Shown here: in pieces, positions 33,973-41,231 of the stretch | How positions within the stretch are numbered: position 1 is the first letter of the stretch | Layout: each line of letters begins with the position of its first letter | Source of the DNA: Christensenella sp. UBA6880 | GTDB taxonomy: Bacteria; Bacillota; Clostridia; Christensenellales; CAG-917 | Direction: 5' to 3' | NCBI GenBank assembly: GCA_002449145.1 | Contig: DKCG01000024.1 | Coordinates: forward strand, 9,826 to 73,825 | DNA length: 64,000 bases | Program-made: the position numbers and the translations under genes | The notes under the pieces: model-generated | The model's database searches: none | What the model saw: only the letters and a program-made list of their open reading frames with translations | Told to the model about the DNA's origin: nothing

Positions 33973-34652
33973 CATCACTTCGCAAAAACAAAATAGCGAT
34001 GATAGTCGCAATAATAGTGCTTTTTGCAGTCGCAGTTTCGGCGACGGGCGTTTCCTATGCGGTTTGGATTTCCCCGGACGGTCCGATAGGCGGCGGCTCG
34101 TCCAAAGCGTCCCCGTCCGTTACGCCCGACTCGAACAACGTCTGGGCAAAGTATTTCAATTATAAGGAAATAACCGTCGAGGGGTTGGATGGCAAATACG
34201 TCGAAATATCCACGTTCTACACCGACGGCGAAAACGCACAAGGACTCAATTTGTCCGACTTGTATATCCCCGAGGTCATTTGGGTGGAAAAGGGCAGCGG
34301 AAAAGTGCTTGCAACGCTTGACGGCGTAAGCGAAAACGCGTACGAAACCTACAACGTTTACCGCATCACCAACAGCATTTTTGCGGATTCGTCCCTCAAA
34401 AGTTTGCCCGTAACGATTCATATCCCTGCAAGCGTATGCGAAATCGACGCCGCCGCTTTTGCAGGTCTGCCCAATCTTAAAGCCGTGTATTTTGAAAACA
34501 GAATGCCGTGTACGTTAGGTGCGTATGCGTTTGCAGGTTGCTCGAGTCTCGAATACGTCTACAACGTCAGAAACGGCGGCGTAACGCCCGACGACACCTC
34601 TTTCGTCGGCACACAAATCAACGTCATCGACGGTCAAATTAGGTTTGCGTAA
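33969..34652 (+). CDS. Membrane-anchored or exported protein with leucine-rich (BspA-like) repeat (third of three)
   Basis: A 227-residue protein. The start overlaps the previous gene's stop (ATGA). The N-terminus is basic with a hydrophobic helix at about 9-28 and then SYAVWISPDG, a variant of the AWFTN position in the two preceding proteins. A Gly/Ser/Pro-rich linker follows. The C-terminal part shows LPVTIHIPASVCEIDAAAFA and LKAVYFENRMPCTLGAYAFAGCSSLEYVY, the BspA-type leucine-rich repeat (LRR_5) found in surface adhesins. The gene ends the operon at a terminator (34660-34682). A binding or capping role at the cell surface is inferred from the repeat type. Confidence 0.75.
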   Translation: MTSLRKNKIAMIVAIIVLFAVAVSATGVSYAVWISPDGPIGGGSSKASPSVTPDSNNVWAKYFNYKEITVEGLDGKYVEISTFYTDGENAQGLNLSDLYIPEVIWVEKGSGKVLATLDGVSENAYETYNVYRITNSIFADSSLKSLPVTIHIPASVCEIDAAAFAGLPNLKAVYFENRMPCTLGAYAFAGCSSLEYVYNVRNGGVTPDDTSFVGTQINVIDGQIRFA

Positions 34653-34659
34653 AAATAAA

Positions 34660-34682
34660 TTGCAAAACGTTGCAAGTTTTTT
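34660..34682 (+). terminator. Terminator of the exported-protein operon
   Basis: TTGCAA (34660-34665), loop AACG, TTGCAA (34670-34675), then GTTTTTT. It is a short stem with a good T run, eight bases after the last stop codon. Confidence 0.65.
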
Positions 34683-34702
34683 AGCAAATTTAACGGCAAT
34701 GT

Positions 34703-34731
34703 TTGACACAATCGCAAACTCTTGCTATACT
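34703..34731 (+). promoter_or_regulatory. Strong promoter of the tRNA unit
   Basis: Perfect TTGACA (34703-34708), a 17-nt spacer ending in TGC (extended -10) and TATACT (34726-34731). It drives the repeat leader, tRNA-Ser and tRNA-Thr up to the terminator at 35173-35206. Confidence 0.88.
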
Positions 34732-34738
34732 AAATAGG

Positions 34739-35036
34739 CTTGATAGCGAAACGATTTGCTTGAAGTGATACGAAAGCGTATAAACGTAGGCATACGAGCG
34801 TGTCTTGCTTGATAGCGAAGCGTCAAACCGTTTGGATAGAAAACGGTTTCAAAAATAAAAGAAACGATTTGCTTTGATTTTATATGGAAGCGTATCGAAG
34901 CGGTCATAGCAGGCGTGTCTTGCTTGATAGCGAAGCGTCAAACCGTTTGGATAGAAAACGGTTTCAAAAATAAAAGAAACGATTTGCTTTGATTTTATAT
35001 GGAAGCGTATCGAAGCGGTCATAACGAGGCGGTCTT
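34739..35036 (+). repeat. Tandem repeats that include the 5' half of tRNA-Ser
   Basis: A 115-bp unit starting GCTTGATAGCGAAGCGTC occurs at 34807-34921 and again from 34922, where it runs into the real tRNA-Ser gene. A third, shortened and diverged copy occupies about 34739-34806. Each full unit holds a 9-bp hairpin (AAACCGTTT/AAACGGTTT) and the acceptor and D-arm part of tRNA-Ser. All copies are downstream of the promoter at 34703, so they form the leader of the tRNA precursor. Confidence 0.85.
34886..34970 (+). pseudogene. Degenerate tRNA-Ser copy
   Basis: It starts GGAAGCGTATCGAAGCGGTC exactly like the intact gene at 35001, then diverges after the D arm. GGCGTGTCTTG is followed by 16-17 extra bases, and then AAACCGTTTGG, which resembles the anticodon-arm and variable-arm part of the real tRNA. 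No T arm or acceptor 3' strand is present, so it cannot fold as a complete tRNA. Confidence 0.6.
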
Positions 35037-35089
35037 GAAAACCGTTTGGGTGAAAGCCCACGGGGGTTCGAATCCCTCCGCTTCCGCCA
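35001..35089 (+). tRNA. tRNA-Ser(UGA)
   Basis: Acceptor stem GGAAGCG pairs with CGCTTCC. The anticodon loop CTTGAAA gives anticodon TGA in a GCGGT/ACCGT stem. A long variable arm (TGGGTGAAAGCCCA) marks it as serine type. The T arm is GGGGGTTCGAATCCCTC, and the encoded end is GCCA. It is 89 nt long. Confidence 0.97.
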
Positions 35090-35096
35090 AAAATAT

Positions 35097-35172
35097 GCTG
35101 ATGTGGCTCAGGTGGTAGAGCACATCCTTGGTAAGGATGAGGTCACCAGTTCAAGTCTGGTCATCAGCTCCA
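35097..35172 (+). tRNA. tRNA-Thr(GGU)
   Basis: Acceptor stem GCTGATG pairs with CATCAGC, and the end TCCA is encoded. The anticodon loop TTGGTAA gives anticodon GGT in a CATCC/GGATG stem. The T arm is CCAGTTCAAGTCTGG. It is 76 nt long and lies seven bases after tRNA-Ser in the same transcription unit. Confidence 0.97.
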
Positions 35173-35206
35173 AATCCGTGAACGAAATTCGTTCACGGAT
35201 TTTTTA
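35173..35206 (+). terminator. Terminator of the tRNA unit
   Basis: A 14-bp perfect stem AATCCGTGAACGAA / TTCGTTCACGGATT followed by TTTTTA, directly after the CCA end of tRNA-Thr. Confidence 0.92.
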
Positions 35207-35411
35207 TATCTTCGTGTACGAAGATATAAAAGCGCGGCTTTCAACCGCGCGGCGCGCTCGTCGTCATCGCACGACGATTGAGAATACTTCGTGCTCTCAT
35301 CGCCTTTGCTTGCCGTCATCAGCATAAAAAGTGGACGAGATTAGTAGTTCACGGATTGTTCATATTTTTGAGTAACGAAGATATAAAAGCGCGGCTTTCA
35401 ACCGCGCGGCG
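35191..35411. repeat. Direct repeat including the terminator arm and a GCGCGG hairpin
   Basis: GTTCACGGATT, an AT stretch, ACGAAGATATAAAAGCGCGG and CTTTCAACCGCGCGGCGC occur at 35191-35251 and again at about 35347-35411, roughly 159 nt apart. Each copy ends in a GCGCGG/CCGCGC hairpin. The DNA between holds no credible gene. From 35412 to 35557 I see nothing further. Confidence 0.7.
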
Positions 35412-35557
35412 CAATTATTTTCACATCGAAATTCAAGCGCAGAGAAGGGCGAGATATATGGTTTCTAATATCGACCGTTGCGCATATTTGCATATCAGAG
35501 TTCTCGTATTCGTGTATGCGCAAATATACATATGTCTAAAAAAGTTACAGTCAAGTG

Positions 35558-35586
35558 TTTACGAGTGAAATTTCGTGTGCTATAAT
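35558..35586 (+). promoter_or_regulatory. Promoter of the GDPD gene
   Basis: TTTACG (35558-35563), a 17-nt spacer ending TGTGC (extended -10 type) and TATAAT (35581-35586). The ATG lies about 30 nt after the expected start of transcription. Confidence 0.7.
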
Positions 35587-35624
35587 GTCAATATTATAGA
35601 TTTTATATTGTGATAAGGTGAAAA

Positions 35625-36743
35625 ATGAAAATCAAACTGAATGAATTTTTCAGACGTGACGTTGACGGCGTCGACGTGTTGCTTACGGATTCCCCCGAAG
35701 TCAAAGCGCAAGTGAAAAAGCACAAAAAAACCGTGAAAGACGCAATCGTATGGTCGATTGTGGGTACGCTTTTGTTCGTGTTGGTGCTCAACGTCGTGAT
35801 TTTGCCGCTTACGGGCAAGTGCGCGCGCGTCGAACGAGTCACCGATTATGTCGGCGACAATCAATATATCGCTTTCCACAAGCCCGAAGGTTTGATGCTT
35901 TCCGCTCACCGTGCGGGCGGCGTTCTCGAACCCGAAGAAACTATGGCGGCGTTCAAGCAATGTATGGAAGAAGCGCAAAGAGAGAATTACAAAGTCGACA
36001 TTCTCGAATTTGACTTGCACCTCACAAAAGACGACGTACTCGTGCTTATGCACGACCACGAAATCGACCGCACTTCAAACGGCACGGGCAAGATTTGCGA
36101 TATGACTCTTGCCGAACTCAAAACCTACAATTTCGGCTATAACTTCCAAACCGAAGACGGCGTATACAAATATCGCGATAAGTCCGACGCGGAACTCGAA
36201 AACGTGCGTATCGTTACGCTCAAAGAAGTTTTGGATTACGTCGAAAAGGTCGCTCGCCCCGACAAAACTATGAATTACGTCATAGAAATCAAGGACGGCG
36301 GCGATGCGGGCAGACGCGCTATGAACAAACTTTATCGCATGATGGTTGAGTATAAAATGATAGATCGCACGGTGTTTGGAACGTTTCAAAGCGAAATAAG
36401 CAAATACGTCGACGAGTGCAATGCTTTGGGCGTATTCGAGCAAGAAGTGGTGCGCTCTGCGGGTATAACCGAAGTGCTCGATTTTTATTTCGCATTCCTT
36501 TACGGTAATACGAACGCAAAATTCAACTTTGAAGTTTTGCAAATTCCGATGGGCTTCAACGGCTTCTTCGATTTGTCCACGAAAGAGTTTATCGACTTTG
36601 CGCACAGCATGGGCATTGCGGTGCAGTACTGGACGATAAACGACCCCGACGACGTTGCCAAACTTCAAGCCAACGGTGCGGACTGCATAATGACGGACAA
36701 CCCGAAAATGGCATACGAAGTTCTGCACAGAAACGACAAATAA
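35625..36743 (+). CDS. Membrane-anchored glycerophosphodiester phosphodiesterase
   Basis: A 372-residue enzyme that hydrolyses glycerophosphodiesters to an alcohol and glycerol-3-phosphate. One N-terminal transmembrane helix lies at about residues 45-64 (WSIVGTLLFVLVLNVVILPL), after a charged cytosolic stretch. The GDPD domain begins SAHRAGGVLEPEETMAAF with the catalytic His-Arg, then LEFDLHLTKD (metal ligands E and D), LMHDHEIDRTSNGTG (second catalytic His), and ends with VQYWTINDPDDVAKLQANGADCIMTDNP. All active-site parts are present. The domain is predicted to face outside, where lipoteichoic acid or phospholipid fragments would be substrates; that is inference. AAGGTG precedes the ATG. 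It stands alone between the tRNA unit and a shared terminator. Confidence 0.92.
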   Translation: MKIKLNEFFRRDVDGVDVLLTDSPEVKAQVKKHKKTVKDAIVWSIVGTLLFVLVLNVVILPLTGKCARVERVTDYVGDNQYIAFHKPEGLMLSAHRAGGVLEPEETMAAFKQCMEEAQRENYKVDILEFDLHLTKDDVLVLMHDHEIDRTSNGTGKICDMTLAELKTYNFGYNFQTEDGVYKYRDKSDAELENVRIVTLKEVLDYVEKVARPDKTMNYVIEIKDGGDAGRRAMNKLYRMMVEYKMIDRTVFGTFQSEISKYVDECNALGVFEQEVVRSAGITEVLDFYFAFLYGNTNAKFNFEVLQIPMGFNGFFDLSTKEFIDFAHSMGIAVQYWTINDPDDVAKLQANGADCIMTDNPKMAYEVLHRNDK

Positions 36744-36857
36744 GTTTGCAAATAAACTCGGTTTTGACGAAACGCAATTTTGTAGAAACGACAAATTTCT
36801 GAAAAAATAAACGATAATTGGTTTTCGAAAAGCAAACGATTTTCAAAACGAATTATA

Positions 36858-36886
36858 AAAAAGGCACTCTTTCGAGTGCCTTTTTC
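36858..36886. terminator. Bidirectional terminator between GDPD and the GH3 gene
   Basis: AAAAAGGCACTC-TTTC-GAGTGCCTTTTT: A run, stem and T run serve both strands. It lies in the gap between the convergent genes. Confidence 0.92.
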
Positions 36887-36900
36887 AATTTGTCGAGCGA

Positions 36901-39351
36901 TTATTTCTTTTCGTTCTTTTCTTCCTTTTCCTTGCCGAAGCCTTTGAGGAATCTGCGGAAGCCGCCTTTTCTGCCGTTGAGCATATCCACGAGTCCGTCA
37001 AGCGAACGCTTGGATATAAGCCCCATCGACCACGCCGCTATCGTGCGGTAGGGCATATCTTTGACGGAATTGGTGAGCATTTCGGGGTTCTCGGACGAGA
37101 GTGCGACGAGGTTGACGACGCCCACGCAGAGATTGTACATAAACTTGCCGAATGGCGAAACTCTGCATTGACCGATCGTGTTGTTTGCAAGCAATTCGCC
37201 TTTTTCGTAAGGTCTGTTTTCGATCATCTTTGCGCCGTAGAGTGCTTCGAATTGCTCGACGGGGATCTCGGTTGCGTTTGCGATGTCGTAATAGCAAGGC
37301 GCGGCTGCCTTGTAGTCGGGGATAGGTGCGTCGGGATTCTTGGACGTAACGTTTACGATACCTTCGAGTTTGATGTCGCGAGAGGACGCGCCCACCAAAA
37401 TCTTGAAGTCGCCGCTTTCGACGTGCCAGTCTTTGATTTCGACGTTGTAGTATGCGAACGCTCTTGAATCGAGAGTGATTTCGACGTCTTTTTCTTCACC
37501 CGGTTGCAAGAATACTTTTTTGAAGCCTTTGAGTTCTTTTTCGGGGCGATAGAGAGTGCTTTCGATGTCCGAAACGTAGAGTTGCGCGATTTCCGCACCG
37601 GCGACTTTGCCGACGTTCTTGACGGTGAAAGTGACGGTGAGCGGGTCGCCTTCGTTGATTGCGTTTGCGCTTATGCGAAGATTCGAGTACTCGAATTGCG
37701 TGTAGGAAAGACCGTAGCCGAAGGGATATTTGACTCTCTTTTTCGCACTGTCGTAATAGCGATAGCCGACGTAAATGCCTTCGCGGTATTCAACCGTTCT
37801 CGGTCCCATACGGAAGTATTTCGAGCCGAGATAATCGTCTTCGTGGACGGGGAAGGTTTCTGCGAGTTTGCCCGACGGATTGACCTTGCCGTAGAGAAGG
37901 TTGTACGCCGCTTCGCCGCCTGCCTGACCGCCGAGATATAGGTTGAGAATGCCTTTGACGCTCTTGTCCCAGTCGCCGATTTCGACGGGCGAACCGCAAG
38001 AAAGCACGACGACGACGTTTTTGTTGACTTTCAAAATCTCGTTGATGAGAGTGACGTGCGATGACGGCATTTTGATGTGGCGACGATCGTAGCCTTCCGA
38101 TTCAAACGCATCTGTAAGACCGACGAACAAAAGCACGACGTCCTTGCCTTTTGCGACTTTTACTGCCTTGTTTATGAGGCTCTTTTTGTAGCCTTCGCCT
38201 TTGAGAACGTAGCCGTCTGCGTACTCGTAGGGTTGAGCGACTCTATCGAGTGCGTCGGTGAAAGATGTGAGTTTTGTGGGAAGAATGTGGCTCGAACCAC
38301 CGCCTTGATAGCGGATTTTCTTTGCGAGTTTGCCGATGACGGCGATGTTTTGCTTTTTGCTTAAGGGAAGTATGCCGTCGTTTTTGAGAAGAACCGCGCC
38401 GCCTTCAGCCGCTTTGCGAGCGATTGCGTTGTGTTTTTCGATGTCAAAGGTTACGCCTTCGATTTCGCGCACGATGTTTTCGTATGCGAATCTGATGAGG
38501 CGGAGCACCACTTTGTCGATGTCTTCTTCGGTGAGAGTGCCTGCTTTGAGTGCCTTGTAAACGGTGTCGTCGTTAAGACCCTTGCTGCCGGGCATTTCAA
38601 GGTCCATACCTGCCTTGACGCCTTCGGCGCGGTCGTTAACTGCGCCCCAGTCGCTCACGACGATGCCTTTGAATCCCCATTCGTCGCGAAGAATATCGGT
38701 GAGGAAGCGTTTGTGGTCGCTAAGGTACGTTCCGTTGAGGCGGTTGTAGGAACACATAACGGTCGTGGGTTGTTCCTCTTTGACGATATGCTCGAAAGCG
38801 GGCATATAGATTTCGCGCAAAGTGCGCTCGTCAACGATGGAATCGATTGTCATTCTTATGTATTCTTGGTTGTTTGCAAGATAGTGTTTGAGGGAAGTGC
38901 CGACGTTTTTCTTCTGTACGCCGTGAACCCACGCGCCGCCCATACGACCTGCAAGGAACGGGTCTTCCGAGAAGTATTCGAAGTTTCTTCCGCACAACGG
39001 ACTTCTTTTGATGTTTACGCCGGGTCCGAGAACGGTCGAAACGCCGAGAGATTGAGCCTCGACGGCGATAGCCTCGCCGACTTCTTCAACGAGGTCTACG
39101 TCCCAACTCGAAGCGGTGGTGACTGCGCCGGGGAAGCAAGTTGCCGGTTCGGGCGTTTGCATAATGTTGACGCCTTTGCCGATTTTTTCACGTCTGAGTC
39201 CGCTCGGCCCGTCGCTCATACGCACGGCGGGAATGTCGATTCCGTCGCGTTTGACGGGTTGAGTGAGCCAGTTTGTAGAACCGGAAAGCATAGACACTTT
39301 TTCGTCAAGCGTCAACTTGCCCAGTATTTCCAAATAGTCCTTGTCGTTCAT
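36901..39351 (-). CDS. Glycoside hydrolase family 3 beta-glucosidase
   Basis: An 816-residue GH3 enzyme that removes terminal beta-linked sugars. The N-terminal barrel shows MSDGPSGLR, LGPGVNIKRSPLCGRNFEYFSEDP, SLKHYLANNQE and the nucleophile motif GIVVSDWGAV. The second domain has VLLKNDGILPL and GGQAGGEAAYNLLYGKVNPSGKLAETFP, followed by a fibronectin III-like domain (PFGYGLSYTQFEY onward). About 130 extra residues with MPYRTIAAWSMGLI form a tail common in Clostridial GH3 proteins. There is no signal peptide, so it should be cytosolic and act on imported oligosaccharides. The start at 39351 is set by GGAGG five bases upstream; a TTG four codons earlier overlaps that site. Substrate specificity cannot be read from sequence. 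Confidence 0.92.
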   Translation of the reverse strand: MNDKDYLEILGKLTLDEKVSMLSGSTNWLTQPVKRDGIDIPAVRMSDGPSGLRREKIGKGVNIMQTPEPATCFPGAVTTASSWDVDLVEEVGEAIAVEAQSLGVSTVLGPGVNIKRSPLCGRNFEYFSEDPFLAGRMGGAWVHGVQKKNVGTSLKHYLANNQEYIRMTIDSIVDERTLREIYMPAFEHIVKEEQPTTVMCSYNRLNGTYLSDHKRFLTDILRDEWGFKGIVVSDWGAVNDRAEGVKAGMDLEMPGSKGLNDDTVYKALKAGTLTEEDIDKVVLRLIRFAYENIVREIEGVTFDIEKHNAIARKAAEGGAVLLKNDGILPLSKKQNIAVIGKLAKKIRYQGGGSSHILPTKLTSFTDALDRVAQPYEYADGYVLKGEGYKKSLINKAVKVAKGKDVVLLFVGLTDAFESEGYDRRHIKMPSSHVTLINEILKVNKNVVVVLSCGSPVEIGDWDKSVKGILNLYLGGQAGGEAAYNLLYGKVNPSGKLAETFPVHEDDYLGSKYFRMGPRTVEYREGIYVGYRYYDSAKKRVKYPFGYGLSYTQFEYSNLRISANAINEGDPLTVTFTVKNVGKVAGAEIAQLYVSDIESTLYRPEKELKGFKKVFLQPGEEKDVEITLDSRAFAYYNVEIKDWHVESGDFKILVGASSRDIKLEGIVNVTSKNPDAPIPDYKAAAPCYYDIANATEIPVEQFEALYGAKMIENRPYEKGELLANNTIGQCRVSPFGKFMYNLCVGVVNLVALSSENPEMLTNSVKDMPYRTIAAWSMGLISKRSLDGLVDMLNGRKGGFRRFLKGFGKEKEEKNEKK

Positions 39352-39490
39352 AATTTCCTCCAACAGAGTGTTTATATTTTGGTTTTTCGGCGATAAAGTA
39401 CCGATTGTGTGTTTTTCGTCTTTTTGTCGCGAGACTTAATTCGCGTGCGCGTTATTTATATAATCAAACAAGTTTTGAAAACTATATTTC

Positions 39491-39519
39491 ATTATATCAT
39501 TTTTGCCCTCAACGTTCAA
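39491..39519 (-). promoter_or_regulatory. Promoter of the GH3 gene
   Basis: Minus strand: TTGAAC (39519-39514), a 17-nt spacer ending TGA (extended -10) and TATAAT (39496-39491). It lies about 140 nt upstream of the ATG, leaving a long leader in which I see no clear riboswitch. Confidence 0.72.
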
Positions 39520-39546
39520 TATGAATTTTTGCAATCGCAGATACGA

Positions 39547-40230
39547 TTATTTTTTAGCGGCGAGTTTTTCTTTTTCACGGATAGAGAGCGGCATTTCGTC
39601 GTTTATATAGGTGTTCCAAACGTCGATTCTATCCTTGTCGTCGAGATAGCGAAGCACTCTTGCGGGCGAGCCTACCGCAATGCAGTTGGCGGGCAAGTCG
39701 CGAGTCACAACGCTTCCTGCGCCCACGACCGTGTTTTCGCCAATCGTAACGCCGCCGCAAATCGTCACGTTCGAGGCAATCCAGCACCCTTTCTTGATTG
39801 TAACGGGTTTTGAATATTCGAGGTCGTGGAAGCCGTCGGGATATTGTTGATTGAGGCGTTCGCTTGCCAAAAACGGGTGACAAGGCGTTGCGATTGTTAC
39901 GTTTGCGCCGAGCCATACGCCGTCTTCGAGCGTTATGGGCGAAATGTCCAAAAGCGTGCAGTTGTAGTTGAAAAATGTATCGTTTCCGACGTGAATATTT
40001 ACGCCGTATTCGCAATAAAACGGCGCGAAAATCCAAACGGATTTGCCCTTTGAAGACGGAATGAGTTTGTTGAGAAGTCGTTTTTGTTTTGGTGCGTTCC
40101 AAACGGGGCATTTGTTGAATCTTTGCGTCAGCCACATACCCCTTGCGTGTTGCCAGAAAATGTCTTTGCTCGACGAGTTGTAGAGTTTGCCCTCAACCAT
40201 ATGAGTCCAGTCTTTCTTTTCCTTGCTCAT
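39547..40230 (-). CDS. Maltose/galactoside-type O-acetyltransferase (left-handed beta-helix)
   Basis: A 227-residue hexapeptide-repeat acyltransferase. The N-terminus follows the Maa/LacA plan. The beta-helix starts at PFYCEYGVNIHVGNDTFFN and continues through ITLEDGVWLGANVTIATPCHP, where the His is the expected catalytic base, to WIASNVTICGGVTIGENTVVGAGSVVTRDLP and GSPARVLR. These are all hallmarks of the maltose/galactoside acetyltransferase group, which moves acetyl from acetyl-CoA to a sugar hydroxyl. A GGGGG run eight bases upstream serves as ribosome site. It is transcribed divergently from the AraC-family gene and shares with it a region holding three ATATCAAAA repeats, so AraC control is plausible. 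The natural acceptor is unknown. Confidence 0.87.
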   Translation of the reverse strand: MSKEKKDWTHMVEGKLYNSSSKDIFWQHARGMWLTQRFNKCPVWNAPKQKRLLNKLIPSSKGKSVWIFAPFYCEYGVNIHVGNDTFFNYNCTLLDISPITLEDGVWLGANVTIATPCHPFLASERLNQQYPDGFHDLEYSKPVTIKKGCWIASNVTICGGVTIGENTVVGAGSVVTRDLPANCIAVGSPARVLRYLDDKDRIDVWNTYINDEMPLSIREKEKLAAKK

Positions 40231-40320
40231 ATCAAAACCCCCTTTCGATATTTTTTTACGATACCATTTTATTTTATAAAAGGATAGATTTATATCAAAA
40301 TTTATTACAAAATATCAAAA
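40229..40320. promoter_or_regulatory. ATATCAAAA direct repeats, candidate AraC-family operators
   Basis: ATATCAAAA occurs at 40292-40300 and 40312-40320, 20 nt apart start to start (two helical turns, same face), immediately upstream of the araC -35 box. A third copy at 40229-40237 overlaps the start of the acetyltransferase gene. Tandem direct half-sites at about 20-nt spacing next to a promoter are typical for AraC regulators. Confidence 0.5.
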
Positions 40321-40325
40321 AACCG

Positions 40326-40353
40326 TTGTAAAATACAAAAAGTATGATATTAT
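40326..40353 (+). promoter_or_regulatory. Promoter of the AraC-family gene, predicted leaderless
   Basis: TTGTAA (40326-40331), a 16-nt spacer and TATTAT (40348-40353) preceded by TGA (extended -10). The ATG starts at 40360, six bases after the -10 box, so the mRNA would begin at the start codon. No Shine-Dalgarno sequence is present. Confidence 0.65.
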
Positions 40354-40359
40354 CTTCGT

Positions 40360-41121
40360 ATGAGCAACGACGACAACGCAAAACTTAACGTCCGATTCCT
40401 TCCCAAAGGCGTGCAAAATCCGCAATTCGAGCAACGAGAAAGCGGCGTTGCGCATACGCCGTACAGTCGCGAAGTGGCGTTTTATACCTGCATTAAAAAC
40501 GGTGACCTCGAAGGACTCAAAAGCAATATGGCGAGTTTTATGAGCGAAGCGTTGGTCGTGGGCAGAATGAGCGACGACAATTTGCGCCAAGTCAAGTATC
40601 TTGCCGTCAGTTGTATTACGCTTGCCACGCGCTACGCCGTCGAAGGCGGACTTATGGAAAGCGAGGCGTACAACCTCTCGGACGCGTACATTCAAACCGT
40701 AGATAAGACGGATTCGCCTGAAGAAATAATGAATTTTCTCATCGAAAAGGCGACCGAACTTACTATGCTCGTGAAAAGTCACCGCCAAAGGCTGGAATAT
40801 CCGCCGTATATCCGCAAGGCGATAAAAGTTGTGAACGCGAGGCTCCACGAAAGACTGACTTGCGACGACGTTGCGAGCGAGTGCGGCGTGAGCGCGGATT
40901 ATCTGTCGCAAAAATTCAAAAAGTACGTCGGCGTAAGTTTGCACAAATACATCGTTACGCAAAAACTCGAAGCGTCCAAAACTCTGCTTGCAAGTGGTGT
41001 GGAATACGGCGAAATCGGCTATTATTTCGGGTTCTGCTCGCAAACGCACTACATTCAGTGCTTCAAAAAAGAGTACGGAATGACCCCCAAAGAGTATATC
41101 GCCTTAAACGCAACCGTTTGA
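40360..41121 (+). CDS. AraC-family transcriptional regulator
   Basis: A 253-residue regulator. The C-terminal 100 residues are an AraC double helix-turn-helix: LTCDDVASECGVSADYLSQKFKKYVGVSLHKYI, then YGEIGYYFGFCSQTHYIQCFKKEYGMTPKEY, the family signature. The N-terminal part (about 1-150) is helical, starts from a short strand region, and resembles the YesN-type sensor half of Clostridial AraC proteins; its ligand is unknown. The gene lies divergent from the acetyltransferase, with ATATCAAAA repeats between. It probably controls itself and perhaps the acetyltransferase and nearby GH3 gene, which would make a small carbohydrate-response cluster (inference). Confidence 0.88.
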   Translation: MSNDDNAKLNVRFLPKGVQNPQFEQRESGVAHTPYSREVAFYTCIKNGDLEGLKSNMASFMSEALVVGRMSDDNLRQVKYLAVSCITLATRYAVEGGLMESEAYNLSDAYIQTVDKTDSPEEIMNFLIEKATELTMLVKSHRQRLEYPPYIRKAIKVVNARLHERLTCDDVASECGVSADYLSQKFKKYVGVSLHKYIVTQKLEASKTLLASGVEYGEIGYYFGFCSQTHYIQCFKKEYGMTPKEYIALNATV

Positions 41122-41188
41122 GTGCGCCTTAAATTAGCGAAAAAAGTGCGAAAATGTCGCGTTTTTTTGAAAAAATTTAGCAAAAATC

Positions 41189-41216
41189 GGTAACCGAAAT
41201 AGGATACGAACGTTTT
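41189..41216 (+). promoter_or_regulatory. Candidate ECF-type promoter of the sigma operon
   Basis: GGTAACCG at 41189-41196 contains the AAC core of ECF -35 elements, and CGTTTT at 41211-41216 could be the -10 element, at a spacing of 14 nt. This fits autoregulation by the ECF sigma factor encoded just downstream. No standard housekeeping promoter is evident here. Confidence 0.35.
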
Positions 41217-41231
41217 TATAGTGAGGAATGA

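Noticed and set aside
35046..35327. Small frame starting inside tRNA-Ser and covering tRNA-Thr
   Set aside because: It translates two intact tRNA genes, a well-known annotation artefact.
41126..41168. Terminator after the AraC gene
   Set aside because: Only a 4-bp GCGA/TCGC stem precedes the T run; not convincing.
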